In this document: positions 32,966 to 41,290 of the stretch, piece after piece
How the letters are laid out: each line of letters opens with the position of its first letter
Position numbering within the stretch: position 1 is the first letter of the stretch
The notes under the pieces: model-generated
The model's input: the letters and a program-made list of their open reading frames with translations, nothing else
Told to the model about the DNA's origin: nothing
Databases searched by the model: none
Origin: Algoriphagus sp.
GTDB taxonomy: Bacteria > Bacteroidota > Bacteroidia > Cytophagales > Cyclobacteriaceae
Assembly (NCBI GenBank): GCA_021298245.1
Contig: JAJTDZ010000032.1
Coordinates: forward strand, 1 to 44,604
DNA length: 44,604 nucleotides
Direction of reading: 5' to 3'
Made by a program: the position numbers and the translations under genes

Positions 32966-34129
32966 ATGAAATTGATCGAAGTGGTTACCCCTGCTCAGCA
33001 AAAAGCATTTTTAGAGCTAGCTGTGCGGCTGTATCGCAACGAGAAAAACTGGATTCGTCCCATCGATCAAGACATCGAAGGACTTTTTCATCCGGAGACC
33101 AACAAGCTTTTCCGGCAGGGGGCCAAAGCAAAGCGCTGGTTGCTCCAAGAGGATTCTGGAAACACCATTGGCCGGATTGCTGCCTTTATCAATCCTAAAA
33201 TGAAGGAAAAGCAACCTACTGGGGGAATTGGGTTTTTTGAATGCATTGACAATCAGGAGGCTGCTTTTTTACTCTTTGACCAAGCCAAAGCTTGGCTTCA
33301 AAGTGAGGGGATGGAGGCCATGGACGGCCCCATCAACTTTGGAGAGCGAGACAAGTGGTGGGGGCTTTTGGTGGATGGATTTTCCGAGCCCAACTACAAC
33401 ATGCCTTGGAACTTTGCGTACTACCAAAAACTATTTGAGGCCTATGGCTTTCAGCTTTATTTTAAGCAATATACCTATGCCCGAAAGGTGCAGGAGGTAG
33501 GATTTGGTCAAAAAATGAAAGACCGGGCGCAAGTGATTTTAGAGGATAAGAAGTATACTTTTCGCTACATCAAAGGAAAGGAACTGCGTGAAAAAGCCCC
33601 TGAATACTTCATGACGGTGTACAACAAAGCTTGGGCGAGACATATGGGAAAATCAATTGCCTTAAAAGAAGCCCAACTCATGTTTGCCAAGATGAAACCT
33701 ATTTTGGATCCTAGACTCATCTATTTTGCTTTTTACCAAGAAGAACCGGTGGGTTTTTTTATTCAGATCCCTGAGATCAACCAAATCTTCAAGCATGTAA
33801 ATGGCAAGCTGGACCTGATCGGCAAACTCAAATTTCTCTGGTACAAAACCTTTTTTCCACCCAATAAAATGCTAGGCTTGGTCTTTGGGGTAGTTCCAGA
33901 GCACCAAGGCAAGGGGGTAGAAAGTGCCATTGTAATTAGCTACGATCGCATGAGCGGTAAGGCTTCTTTTCCCTACAAGACCATAGAAATGAATTGGATT
34001 GGAGACTTCAATCCCAAGATGATGCGCGTATGTGAGCAATTATTAGCTGAAATTTATAAAACCCACCATACCTATCGCTACCTATTTGATCGCGAAAAAT
34101 CCTTTGAAAGACACCCTATTTTTAACTAA
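32966..34129 (+). CDS. GNAT-like acyltransferase-fold protein, function unknown
   Basis: The 387-residue protein belongs to a Bacteroidota family that looks like an enlarged or duplicated GNAT fold. An acetyl-CoA-loop-like motif VPEHQGKGVESAIV lies near residue 310, followed by MNWIGDFNPKMMRVCEQL and a conserved C-terminal YLFDREKSFERHP. The first half (RNEKNWIRPIDQDIEGLF, GPINFGERDKWWGLLVDGF) is equally typical of the family. The frame is open for 37 codons before the ATG at 32966, but that part has no family resemblance and would precede the -7 box. Substrate unknown. It lies 9 bases before a PfkB kinase gene and is probably co-transcribed. Confidence 0.8.
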   Translation: MKLIEVVTPAQQKAFLELAVRLYRNEKNWIRPIDQDIEGLFHPETNKLFRQGAKAKRWLLQEDSGNTIGRIAAFINPKMKEKQPTGGIGFFECIDNQEAAFLLFDQAKAWLQSEGMEAMDGPINFGERDKWWGLLVDGFSEPNYNMPWNFAYYQKLFEAYGFQLYFKQYTYARKVQEVGFGQKMKDRAQVILEDKKYTFRYIKGKELREKAPEYFMTVYNKAWARHMGKSIALKEAQLMFAKMKPILDPRLIYFAFYQEEPVGFFIQIPEINQIFKHVNGKLDLIGKLKFLWYKTFFPPNKMLGLVFGVVPEHQGKGVESAIVISYDRMSGKASFPYKTIEMNWIGDFNPKMMRVCEQLLAEIYKTHHTYRYLFDREKSFERHPIFN

Positions 34130-34138
34130 CTCCCTCAT

Positions 34139-35134
34139 ATGAGAAAATACAACGTAACGGGCATAGGAAATGCCCTAGTGGATATTGAATTTAAAGTCAC
34201 CGATTCATTTTTTAAGGATAATGGCGTAGAAAAAGGCCTTATGACCCTGGTGGATGAGGAGCGTCAAAATCACCTCATGCAAGTGATTCATCATGCCGAA
34301 GCCAAAAAGCAAGCGGGTGGATCTGCAGCCAACTCCGTCGTCGCAGTTAGCCAGTTTGGAGGAAAATCTTTCTACTGTTTCCGCGTGGCCAATGACGAAT
34401 TGGGGCATTTTTACCTCCAAGATTTGATTGATTCGGGAGTGGATATTGCCTTGACTTCTACTCAGCTCCAGGCTGGAGTGACTGGCAAATGCTTGGTGAT
34501 GGTGACCGAGGATTCGGAGCGGACGATGAACACGTTCCTAGGGATTACTCAAAATTTCTCTAGCCAGGATGTACAAGATGAAGCCATCAAGGACTCTTCC
34601 TATTTATTTATCGAAGGATACTTGGTGACCTCCCCCAATGGCAAAGAAGCTATGCTTCATGCCAAGAAGGTGGCCGAAGCAGCAGGCACCAAAGTAGCCT
34701 TGACCTTTTCGGACCCAGCCATGGTCAAGTATTTTAAGGCCAACTTTGACGACGTGATCGGTCCAAGTGTGGATCTTCTTTTTGCAAACGAAGAGGAAGC
34801 GATGTTGTATACAGGCAAAAGCACCCTGGCAGAAGCGCGTGAAGAAATGAAGAAGGCCGCCAAGCATTTTGTCATCACCATGGGGAAAAATGGAGCCATG
34901 ATCTACGATGGGGATACCTTTGTCGATATTGAGCCTTATCCTACGCAGGCTATCGATAGCAATGGCGCTGGGGATATGTTTGCCGGCGCTTTCTTGTATG
35001 GGATTACCAACGGCCACAGCTATGCTTCCAGCGGAAAATTAGCCTCTATGGCAAGTTCTAGAATCGTTAGCCAGTTTGGCCCTAGACTCAAGTGGCATGA
35101 GGCCAAGGAAATTCTTGAAAGGTTACATGCCTAA
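34139..35134 (+). CDS. PfkB-family sugar/nucleoside kinase, probably adenosine kinase-like
   Basis: The 331-residue ribokinase-fold enzyme shows the N-terminal GIGNALVDIEF block, the glycine motif KKQAGGSAANSVVAVSQFGG, and the C-terminal signature with catalytic aspartate IDSNGAGDMFAGAFLYGI (about residues 261-278). The pattern around GNALVDIE and the length resemble adenosine kinases of bacteria and eukaryotes more than fructokinase or ribokinase, but the substrate is inferred. It follows the GNAT-like gene by 9 bases, ending the pair; a weak terminator lies about 90 bases downstream. Confidence 0.85.
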   Translation: MRKYNVTGIGNALVDIEFKVTDSFFKDNGVEKGLMTLVDEERQNHLMQVIHHAEAKKQAGGSAANSVVAVSQFGGKSFYCFRVANDELGHFYLQDLIDSGVDIALTSTQLQAGVTGKCLVMVTEDSERTMNTFLGITQNFSSQDVQDEAIKDSSYLFIEGYLVTSPNGKEAMLHAKKVAEAAGTKVALTFSDPAMVKYFKANFDDVIGPSVDLLFANEEEAMLYTGKSTLAEAREEMKKAAKHFVITMGKNGAMIYDGDTFVDIEPYPTQAIDSNGAGDMFAGAFLYGITNGHSYASSGKLASMASSRIVSQFGPRLKWHEAKEILERLHA

Positions 35135-35465
35135 AAGATGTCCATAGGATTTGCTTTGAGGCTTGTGTTTTTAGAAGATGAAGTGTGCGCTTGCGAACAA
35201 AACTCTGTACGAAACCTGTACAAGAAAGATGTGGCATCTTTCATTTTTAGCTTTTAAAAGCAAATTTTCCTTTTGGCATACTCTTGGATCTTAAGGGTGA
35301 TGTTTAAACCAAGTGTGACAAGAGGACGACAAATAGCTGACATGTAAATCAAATATTTCTTCAACTTGGCGACACTGCCGAAGAAAGGCACTAAGTTTGG
35401 AAAAAACTAAAATGTACTTGCAACCGTACAAGAGCAAATAGATCACCAATTACCTAACTCTTTTT
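35135..35465. other. Intergenic region before the M16 peptidase operon
   Basis: These 331 bases contain a hairpin (35224-35242, GAAAGATG/CATCTTTC, TGG loop) followed by ATTTTT, a likely weak terminator for the kinase gene. A 39-codon frame (35138-35257) runs through that hairpin and has no recognisable features. The promoter of the M16 operon must lie in the second half. TTTG at 35396-35399 is present, but no well-spaced TAnnTTTG box was found. Confidence 0.55.
35224..35247 (+). terminator. Possible terminator after the PfkB kinase
   Basis: An 8-bp perfect stem GAAAGATG/CATCTTTC with a 3-base loop is followed by ATTTTT. The AT content makes it weak. Confidence 0.45.
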
Positions 35466-36797
35466 ATGAAAAAAATCATCTTATTGGGCATTTTCTTGGG
35501 CTGGATTATCCTCCCTCTAGCTGCTCAAAACAAAATCGAATTCAAGGAATTTACCTTGGACAACGGACTTCACGTGATCATGCACCAGGACAATACCACG
35601 CCAATCGTGGTCACTTCCGTGCTTTACCACGTGGGCTCTAAAAACGAAAATCCAGAGCGCACGGGCTTTGCTCACTTTTTTGAGCACCTGATGTTTGAAG
35701 GCTCTGAAAATATTGATCGCGGTCAATACATGAACATTATCCAAAGCCGTGGGGGAACGCTCAATGCCTACACTTCCAACGACATCACTTATTACTACGA
35801 ACTTTTGCCTTCCAATGAATTGGAATTGGCCCTCTACATGGAAAGTGAGCGCATGCTTCATTCCAAGGTGGATTTGACTGGGGTAGAAACCCAGCGTGAA
35901 GTAGTGAAGGAAGAGCGTCGGCAGCGATACGAAAACCAGCCATACGGCACTATCTTGCCAGAGACGCTGAAAAGAGCGTACACCACGCACCCCTATCAAT
36001 GGGCTCCCATCGGTTCTATGGATCACTTGAATGCGGCTACCATCGAAGAGTTTCAGCAGTTTTACAAAGACTTTTACGTACCCAACAATGCTACCCTGAC
36101 CATTGCTGGGGACATAGACTACAACAAAACAGAGGCCTTGGTTAGAAGTTATTTTTCAGAGATTCCAAAAGGAACGAAAGAAATTTACAGACCAAAGGTG
36201 ACGGAGCCAAAAAAGACTGCTGAGGTGCGTGATGTGATCTACGACAACATCCAGATTCCAGCAGTCATTCAGGCCTACAATTTACCCCCAAGAAATCATC
36301 CGGATAGCTATGCCTTGTCTATGCTTTCTACCTACCTCACAGGAGGAAAATCTTCCCTAATGACCAAAGAGTTGGTGGATAAGCAGCAAAAAGCCTTGGC
36401 TGTGGCTGCAATTCCTTTGGAGCTAGAAGATGGGGGAGTGTTTTTGATGTACGGAATTACCAATATGGGAGTAGATCCTAAAGATTTGGAGTCAGAGGTG
36501 GACCGCTTGATCAAGCAGGTTCAGGATCAAGGCATCAGCGAGGAAGAATTTACCAAGTTGAAAAACATCATGGAAAATAATGTGGTAAGTGGCAATTCCA
36601 CCATTGCTGGTATCGCCGAAAATTTGGCGGAAGCCAAGGTGATTTTTGGAGACACCAACTACATCAACCAAGTGATGGAGGCCTATTCCAAAGTGACCAG
36701 GGAAGATATACAGCGGGTAGCCAAGCAATACATGGATCTTAGTGGCAGGGTGGTGCTATACTACTTGCCCAAATCCGCGCAACCAGCCACTGAATAA
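35466..36797 (+). CDS. M16 family zinc metallopeptidase (catalytic partner)
   Basis: The 443-residue protein has a signal peptide (about residues 1-20, ending PLAAQ), so it acts in the periplasm or at the surface. The inverted zinc motif HxxEH is intact as AHFFEHLMFEG (His70, Glu73, His74), and the distal glutamate region VVKEERRQRYENQPYG follows about 75 residues later. It is a half-size M16 (pitrilysin-like) subunit that usually needs a second, non-catalytic subunit to close its chamber; that partner is the next gene. Such pairs degrade or process peptides; the substrate is unknown. Confidence 0.93.
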   Translation: MKKIILLGIFLGWIILPLAAQNKIEFKEFTLDNGLHVIMHQDNTTPIVVTSVLYHVGSKNENPERTGFAHFFEHLMFEGSENIDRGQYMNIIQSRGGTLNAYTSNDITYYYELLPSNELELALYMESERMLHSKVDLTGVETQREVVKEERRQRYENQPYGTILPETLKRAYTTHPYQWAPIGSMDHLNAATIEEFQQFYKDFYVPNNATLTIAGDIDYNKTEALVRSYFSEIPKGTKEIYRPKVTEPKKTAEVRDVIYDNIQIPAVIQAYNLPPRNHPDSYALSMLSTYLTGGKSSLMTKELVDKQQKALAVAAIPLELEDGGVFLMYGITNMGVDPKDLESEVDRLIKQVQDQGISEEEFTKLKNIMENNVVSGNSTIAGIAENLAEAKVIFGDTNYINQVMEAYSKVTREDIQRVAKQYMDLSGRVVLYYLPKSAQPATE

Positions 36798-36823
36798 TCG
36801 TTGACCTTACGAATCGAATAGAC

Positions 36824-38869
36824 ATGAAAAAATATATAGTAGGAATACTCGTAACCCTTCTAGCTACAGCAGTAGCTGTAGCTCAAGTAGATAGAAGCAA
36901 ATTGCCTTCCTCTGGACCAGCACCAGAAATCAAGATCGGAGAAGCCGAATCGTTTACACTCCCCAATGGGTTGAAAGTCTTTGTGGTTAAAAACACCAAG
37001 CTTCCTAGAGTTTCTTTTACGCTGGTGTTGGAACGCGACCCCATTTTGGAAGGAGAAAAGGCGGGTTTGTCCACCTTTATAGGAGAAATGATGCTGGGAG
37101 GAACCAAAACCAGAACAAAGGACCAATTGGATCAAGAGATAGATTTTATTGGAGCTAATATCAGTGCTTCCTCCACCTCTGTTTCGGCTACTTCCTTGAA
37201 AAAGCATCAAGGTAAAGTATTGGACTTGATGGCAGACGTTCTTTTTAATCCCATTTTCCCACAGGCAGAATTGGATAAATTGAAAAAGCAATCGCTCACT
37301 GGGCTTGCCACCACCAAAGATGATCCTCAAGCCATTTCTTCTAGACTTTCTAGGGCTGTGGTTTTTGGAAAAAATCATCCCTATGGAGAAACTGAAACAG
37401 AGAAGACCATCAAAAACATCACCTTAGAGGATGTGAAGGCCTATTACCAAACCTATTTCAAGCCCAATATTGCCTACTTGGCGATAGTAGGGGATATGGA
37501 TAAGGCAGAAGCACAAAAGCTAGTCACCCAGTACTTTGGTAAATGGAAGAAGGGGGTGGTGCCTACGTTTACCTACCCCATGCCCGTACGTGCTGCTAAG
37601 CAGGCGGTTGCCCTCGTAGACCGTAGTTCTTCCGTGCAATCTGTGATCGACGTGACCCAGCCAGTCAAGATGAAAATTGGAGATCCAGACTATATTTCCA
37701 GCAGATTGTTGAACCAGATTTTGGGTGGAGGATCAGCTTCGCGCTTGTTTATGAACCTTCGCGAGGACAAAGGCTTTACCTACGGAGCTTACTCTTCTAT
37801 TGATGCCGATAAATTGGTAGGAACCATTTCCGCTTCTGCATCCGTACGTACCGAAGTGACTGACTCTGCGGTATATGAGTTTATCTATGAAATCAAAAAT
37901 CTCGTAGAGAAGGGAGTGACCCAAGAAGAATTAGACAAAGCGAAAGCAGAGCTTGCGGGTAGCTTTGGACGTTCCTTGGAGCAACCTGGGACGGTGGCCA
38001 ACTTTGCCTTGAACACAGCGCGATACAACCTGCCTAAGGATTACTACGCAACGTATTTGCAGAAGCTAAATTCCTACACTGTAGCCGATATCAATGCTAC
38101 TGCCAAACGATTAATCGAACCTGACAAGTTTGTGATTACGACTGTGGGGAATGGGGCGGAGATTAAAGAGAAGTTAGCACAGTTTGGAGAGGTGGTGGAA
38201 TACGATAATATGGGAGAGCCCGCTAAAAAGCTGGAAGCAGAAGCAGACATGACCGCTGAAAAAGTGCTTCAAAACTACCTGAATGCAATCGGAGGCGCTA
38301 CCCAAGTGGAAGCTATTAAAACGGCCAAAATTAGTATGGATGCCAACGTAATGGGTACTGCTTTGACCATTTCCTTCGTATATGATTCTCAAAATGGTAG
38401 ATATGGACAGAAGCTTTCCATTGCGGGAAATGTCATGCAAAAGACTACCCTTTCTGGTGGAAAGGGATCTGTATCCATGCAGGGCAAAGTCCAAGAAATG
38501 AATCCGGAGCAATTGGCTGAAGCACAGTTGAATTCCTACCTATTCCCTGAGGCGGTATACAAAGCCAATGGCTATACTGCTACGCTCGATGGGTTGAAGG
38601 ATGTAGATGGAAAACCAGCCTACAAGGTGGTGATTGCGACTGCTTCAGGCGCCAAATTGATCAACTACTATGCTCAAGATTCTGGCTTGAAGATCAAGTA
38701 CGAAAATCCAGCTTCTGGAGACACCTTCTATTCCGATTATCAGACGCAGAATGGCGTATTGATTCCTATGGCTTGGACGATTAAGTCCCCTCAAATCCCT
38801 ATACCATTGGAGGCTAAGGTAACTTCTCTACAACTCAATGTCCCCGTGACCGATGAGGATATCAAATAA
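36824..38869 (+). CDS. M16 family protein lacking the zinc motif, with an extra C-terminal domain (non-catalytic partner)
   Basis: The 681-residue protein has a signal peptide (ending AVAVAQ) and an M16 fold over residues ~40-460. At the position of HxxEH it reads LSTFIGEMMLGGT, with no zinc-binding histidines. It keeps the conserved FMNLREDKGFTYGAYS block of the C-terminal half, which binds substrate. Residues ~465-681 form an additional beta-rich domain (VLQNYLNAIGGATQVEAIKTAKISM…), resembling lipoprotein-like periplasmic domains seen in Bacteroidota. It follows the active subunit by 26 bases, so a heterodimer is likely. A strong terminator lies right after the stop. Confidence 0.92.
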   Translation: MKKYIVGILVTLLATAVAVAQVDRSKLPSSGPAPEIKIGEAESFTLPNGLKVFVVKNTKLPRVSFTLVLERDPILEGEKAGLSTFIGEMMLGGTKTRTKDQLDQEIDFIGANISASSTSVSATSLKKHQGKVLDLMADVLFNPIFPQAELDKLKKQSLTGLATTKDDPQAISSRLSRAVVFGKNHPYGETETEKTIKNITLEDVKAYYQTYFKPNIAYLAIVGDMDKAEAQKLVTQYFGKWKKGVVPTFTYPMPVRAAKQAVALVDRSSSVQSVIDVTQPVKMKIGDPDYISSRLLNQILGGGSASRLFMNLREDKGFTYGAYSSIDADKLVGTISASASVRTEVTDSAVYEFIYEIKNLVEKGVTQEELDKAKAELAGSFGRSLEQPGTVANFALNTARYNLPKDYYATYLQKLNSYTVADINATAKRLIEPDKFVITTVGNGAEIKEKLAQFGEVVEYDNMGEPAKKLEAEADMTAEKVLQNYLNAIGGATQVEAIKTAKISMDANVMGTALTISFVYDSQNGRYGQKLSIAGNVMQKTTLSGGKGSVSMQGKVQEMNPEQLAEAQLNSYLFPEAVYKANGYTATLDGLKDVDGKPAYKVVIATASGAKLINYYAQDSGLKIKYENPASGDTFYSDYQTQNGVLIPMAWTIKSPQIPIPLEAKVTSLQLNVPVTDEDIK

Positions 38870-38870
38870 A

Positions 38871-38898
38871 AAAAGAGGGCTTTACGCCCTCTTTTTTT
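38871..38898. terminator. Bidirectional terminator between the M16 and M61 genes
   Basis: AAAAGAGGGC (38871-38880) pairs with GCCCTCTTTT (38886-38895) around TTTAC, with A and T runs on either side. It can serve both the M16 operon (+) and the convergent M61 gene (-). Confidence 0.88.
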
Positions 38899-38924
38899 AT
38901 CTAGACCCAAAATAAAGTCGGGAT

Positions 38925-40577
38925 TTACTTTATCCATTCCTCTCTGAGCCCAGTGCTAGTTTGTAGGCAAAGAGAGAGCGTGGGATAGAATGGCCCATCT
39001 TCGCTTTCGAAGCAAAGCTGAAGGGTCCTTCCTTGTCGATCTATGTCAAGTTTCCAAAGGAGGCTTTCTTCTTCAAGGCGATAGGTTAGTATGCGGTCGT
39101 TCCTCATTAAGTAATTAAAAGCCTTGCTAGAAGGATGGATGCGCTGTATCTCATCTAACTCGTCCACGATCACCCCCATGCGATGTAGCAATGCATTTGG
39201 CCCCACATTTTCTACTAGTGAAATTCCTAATTCGCGGAAGCATTTTTGGAGCAGTGGAAAAAGATCTTCTTTGCCGACGATGTAGGCATCTATGAAGCCT
39301 CTTATTTTAGCAGGTTCCCCTACCTGGCTTATCAATAGGCCTTCTACCTCTTCTAGGGTATACCCTTGAAAAGGGACTCCATACGCTTTCCAAAGTTGAG
39401 ACATGAATTGGGCTAGAGAACTACCTTCTTTTAATAAAAGTACGTCCAAGCAAAATGATATAAGGGCCCCTCTGCTGTAAATATTGACTTTTCTATCGGG
39501 AATTCCCGGCACATAGCCATCTAGCCACAGGTCAAAGGAGGATTCTCTAATGGAGTAATTTTTCCAGCCCAAGTGGGTAGATTCTCGATTTACTATTTTT
39601 TCAAAGTGCTTCAGGTAAGTAGGCAAATCGTACACCCCAGACTTGAGCAAATAGAGATCTCCAAAATAGGTGGTTATTCCTTCTAAGATCCAACCGGCTT
39701 GCGTGTAGGTTTCCTTAGAAAAATCATAGGGAAGCAGTTCTTTAGGGCGGATGCGACAGACGTTCCAAGCATGATACAGTTCGTGGCAACTTATTCCTAT
39801 TAATTCCTCCATGGCGGTAGTATCCTGTAAAGATACTGCAGGTCCAAAAGTAATCACGGTACCTTTTCTATGTTCTACACCGTGGTAATGGGGGTAGGGC
39901 AAGAGTTGAAAAATGAAGGTATAGGAAGGCTCAGGAAATTCTCCAAAATCATCCATCATCCGCTGGGTGAAGGCTTGGAATTGATTCAAGAACTGCTCTG
40001 GATTAAAATGAACTTCTCCATGGATGCAGCAGCGAAAAGTAGTGGCACCTACCCTATAATCCCATTGAATGAGCTCTTTTGCCGCCAATAATGTGGCATC
40101 GGCGAGCTCCTGGAAGTTTTTAGCACTCCAGACGCAGGGGCTTACTTCCGTCAGGGCGAGGACTTGCTGGGGATAGTCAGGAATTTGGACCTGTATTTCT
40201 ATTTCCTCCTCCTTAAATTCCAAAACTTCAAAGCAGAAATTGACCAAGTTCAGGTACACCTGTTGATCGTCAGTCCAGGCACTTCCCGCATCCATTTTTC
40301 CTGCCCAATACGAATAGGATACTAGAACTTCGCTAGGGTGAGGTACCTGTAATTCCCAGCAATCTTTTGTTATTTTTTGGAAAGCTACCAGCTTTCCATC
40401 CGAAGTATGCACCTGAAATCCTCTGATATTTTGCGCAAAGTTGGCCAACTGATACCTACCGGCTCTCCAGGCAGGCAATTGTAATCTGATCAGCCCTGCT
40501 GTGCTACAAGGAATACGAAGTTCAATTTCTACAAATTGAGAAGTAGGCTTAGGGCAAGAAATAAAATAGTGAAGCAT
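38925..40577 (-). CDS. M61 family metallopeptidase
   Basis: The 550-residue protein shows the M61 zinc motif HELYHAWN (HExxH) followed by RIRPKELLPYDF and the downstream glutamate in WILEGITTYFGDLYLL, typical of glycyl-aminopeptidase-like M61 enzymes. The N-terminal ~200 residues form the usual beta-rich domain, and the C-terminal part is a reduced or degenerate PDZ-like region. No signal peptide is seen, so it may be cytoplasmic. The frame is open 29 codons further upstream, but a perfect TACATTTG box at 40598-40605 makes the ATG at 40577 (MLHYFISCPKP) the likely start. Confidence 0.9.
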   Translation of the reverse strand: MLHYFISCPKPTSQFVEIELRIPCSTAGLIRLQLPAWRAGRYQLANFAQNIRGFQVHTSDGKLVAFQKITKDCWELQVPHPSEVLVSYSYWAGKMDAGSAWTDDQQVYLNLVNFCFEVLEFKEEEIEIQVQIPDYPQQVLALTEVSPCVWSAKNFQELADATLLAAKELIQWDYRVGATTFRCCIHGEVHFNPEQFLNQFQAFTQRMMDDFGEFPEPSYTFIFQLLPYPHYHGVEHRKGTVITFGPAVSLQDTTAMEELIGISCHELYHAWNVCRIRPKELLPYDFSKETYTQAGWILEGITTYFGDLYLLKSGVYDLPTYLKHFEKIVNRESTHLGWKNYSIRESSFDLWLDGYVPGIPDRKVNIYSRGALISFCLDVLLLKEGSSLAQFMSQLWKAYGVPFQGYTLEEVEGLLISQVGEPAKIRGFIDAYIVGKEDLFPLLQKCFRELGISLVENVGPNALLHRMGVIVDELDEIQRIHPSSKAFNYLMRNDRILTYRLEEESLLWKLDIDRQGRTLQLCFESEDGPFYPTLSLCLQTSTGLREEWIK

Positions 40578-40597
40578 TTTCCTGGGCTTGTGATAAA

Positions 40598-40605
40598 CAA
40601 ATGTA
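40598..40605 (-). promoter_or_regulatory. -7 box of the M61 peptidase gene
   Basis: Minus-strand TACATTTG is a perfect TAnnTTTG match; transcription would start near 40591, about 14 bases before the ATG. The region overlaps the divergent rpmH promoter. Confidence 0.6.
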
Positions 40606-40614
40606 GAGCCTAGG

Positions 40615-40645
40615 TTTGTAATTAAGAAAATGGTGCATATCTTTG
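40615..40645 (+). promoter_or_regulatory. Promoter of the rpmH-rnpA operon
   Basis: TTTG (40615-40618) and TATCTTTG (40638-40645) are separated by exactly 19 bases, a perfect match to the Bacteroidota vegetative pattern. Transcription would start near 40652, with a leader of about 60 bases before rpmH. Confidence 0.8.
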
Positions 40646-40711
40646 CAATCCTTTTTGAAGGCAATCTTCAAAGAATTAGATAAGAGAGCAACTAGATAAC
40701 GATATTCGATC

Positions 40712-40870
40712 ATGAAAAGAACATTCCAGCCTTCTCGTAGAAAGAGAAAAAATAAGCACGGATTCAGAGAAAGAATGGCTACTGCTAATGGCAGAAGAGT
40801 GTTGAGAGCTAGAAGAGCTAAAGGCAGACACAAATTGACTGTGTCTGATGAAAAGACGCTTAAGAAGTAA
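40712..40870 (+). CDS. rpmH: 50S ribosomal protein L34
   Basis: This is a 52-residue, very basic protein that begins [20 protein letters not shown] and contains [18 protein letters not shown], the hallmark of L34. It binds 23S rRNA in the large subunit. It is the first gene of an operon with rnpA, 48 bases downstream, the arrangement seen in most bacteria, though no dnaA is nearby. Confidence 0.98.
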   Translation: MKRTFQPSRRKRKNKHGFRERMATANGRRVLRARRAKGRHKLTVSDEKTLKK

Positions 40871-40918
40871 TTCTTTGGAGAGTTTTTCGTATGTTTCCCA
40901 TACGATAACCTTTTTGAG

Positions 40919-41290
40919 ATGGAGAGTAGACTTCGAAAATCTGAAAGGCTTTGCGCCGAAAAAGAGATACAGGAACTTTTTGATAAAGGTTCCTCTTTTT
41001 TTTTATATCCTCTTAAAGTCCTTTTTTTAGAAGGAATAGAAGGTCAGAATGGAGTAAATCAAGTCTTATTTTCTGTTTCCAAGAAAAAAATAAAAAAAGC
41101 TACGGGCAGAAATTACATCAAGAGAAGGATGAAGGAGGCTTATCGGCTCAATAAATCGATGCTGGAGCAGGGCGGGCATAAACTTGGGTTAATTTTTGTA
41201 GGAGATCCTGACATGAGTTTTTCTGAAATGGAGCCTAAAATGAAATTGGCTTTACAACGTTTGCAACAGGACATGACTAAACTTGGATAA
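40919..41290 (+). CDS. rnpA: Ribonuclease P protein component
   Basis: The 123-residue basic protein helps the RNase P RNA remove 5' leaders from pre-tRNA. It has the N-terminal RLRKSERLCAEKEIQELFDKG, typical of Bacteroidota RnpA, and the conserved RNA-binding motif GRNYIKRRMKEAYR. The length is normal. It follows rpmH and overlaps the S41 peptidase gene by 8 bases. The usual yidD/yidC genes do not follow. Confidence 0.93.
   Translation: MESRLRKSERLCAEKEIQELFDKGSSFFLYPLKVLFLEGIEGQNGVNQVLFSVSKKKIKKATGRNYIKRRMKEAYRLNKSMLEQGGHKLGLIFVGDPDMSFSEMEPKMKLALQRLQQDMTKLG

Noticed and set aside
35138-35257. 39-codon frame after the PfkB kinase gene
   Set aside because: It passes through a terminator-like hairpin, shows no recognisable motif and has no clear ribosome binding site or conservation evidence.
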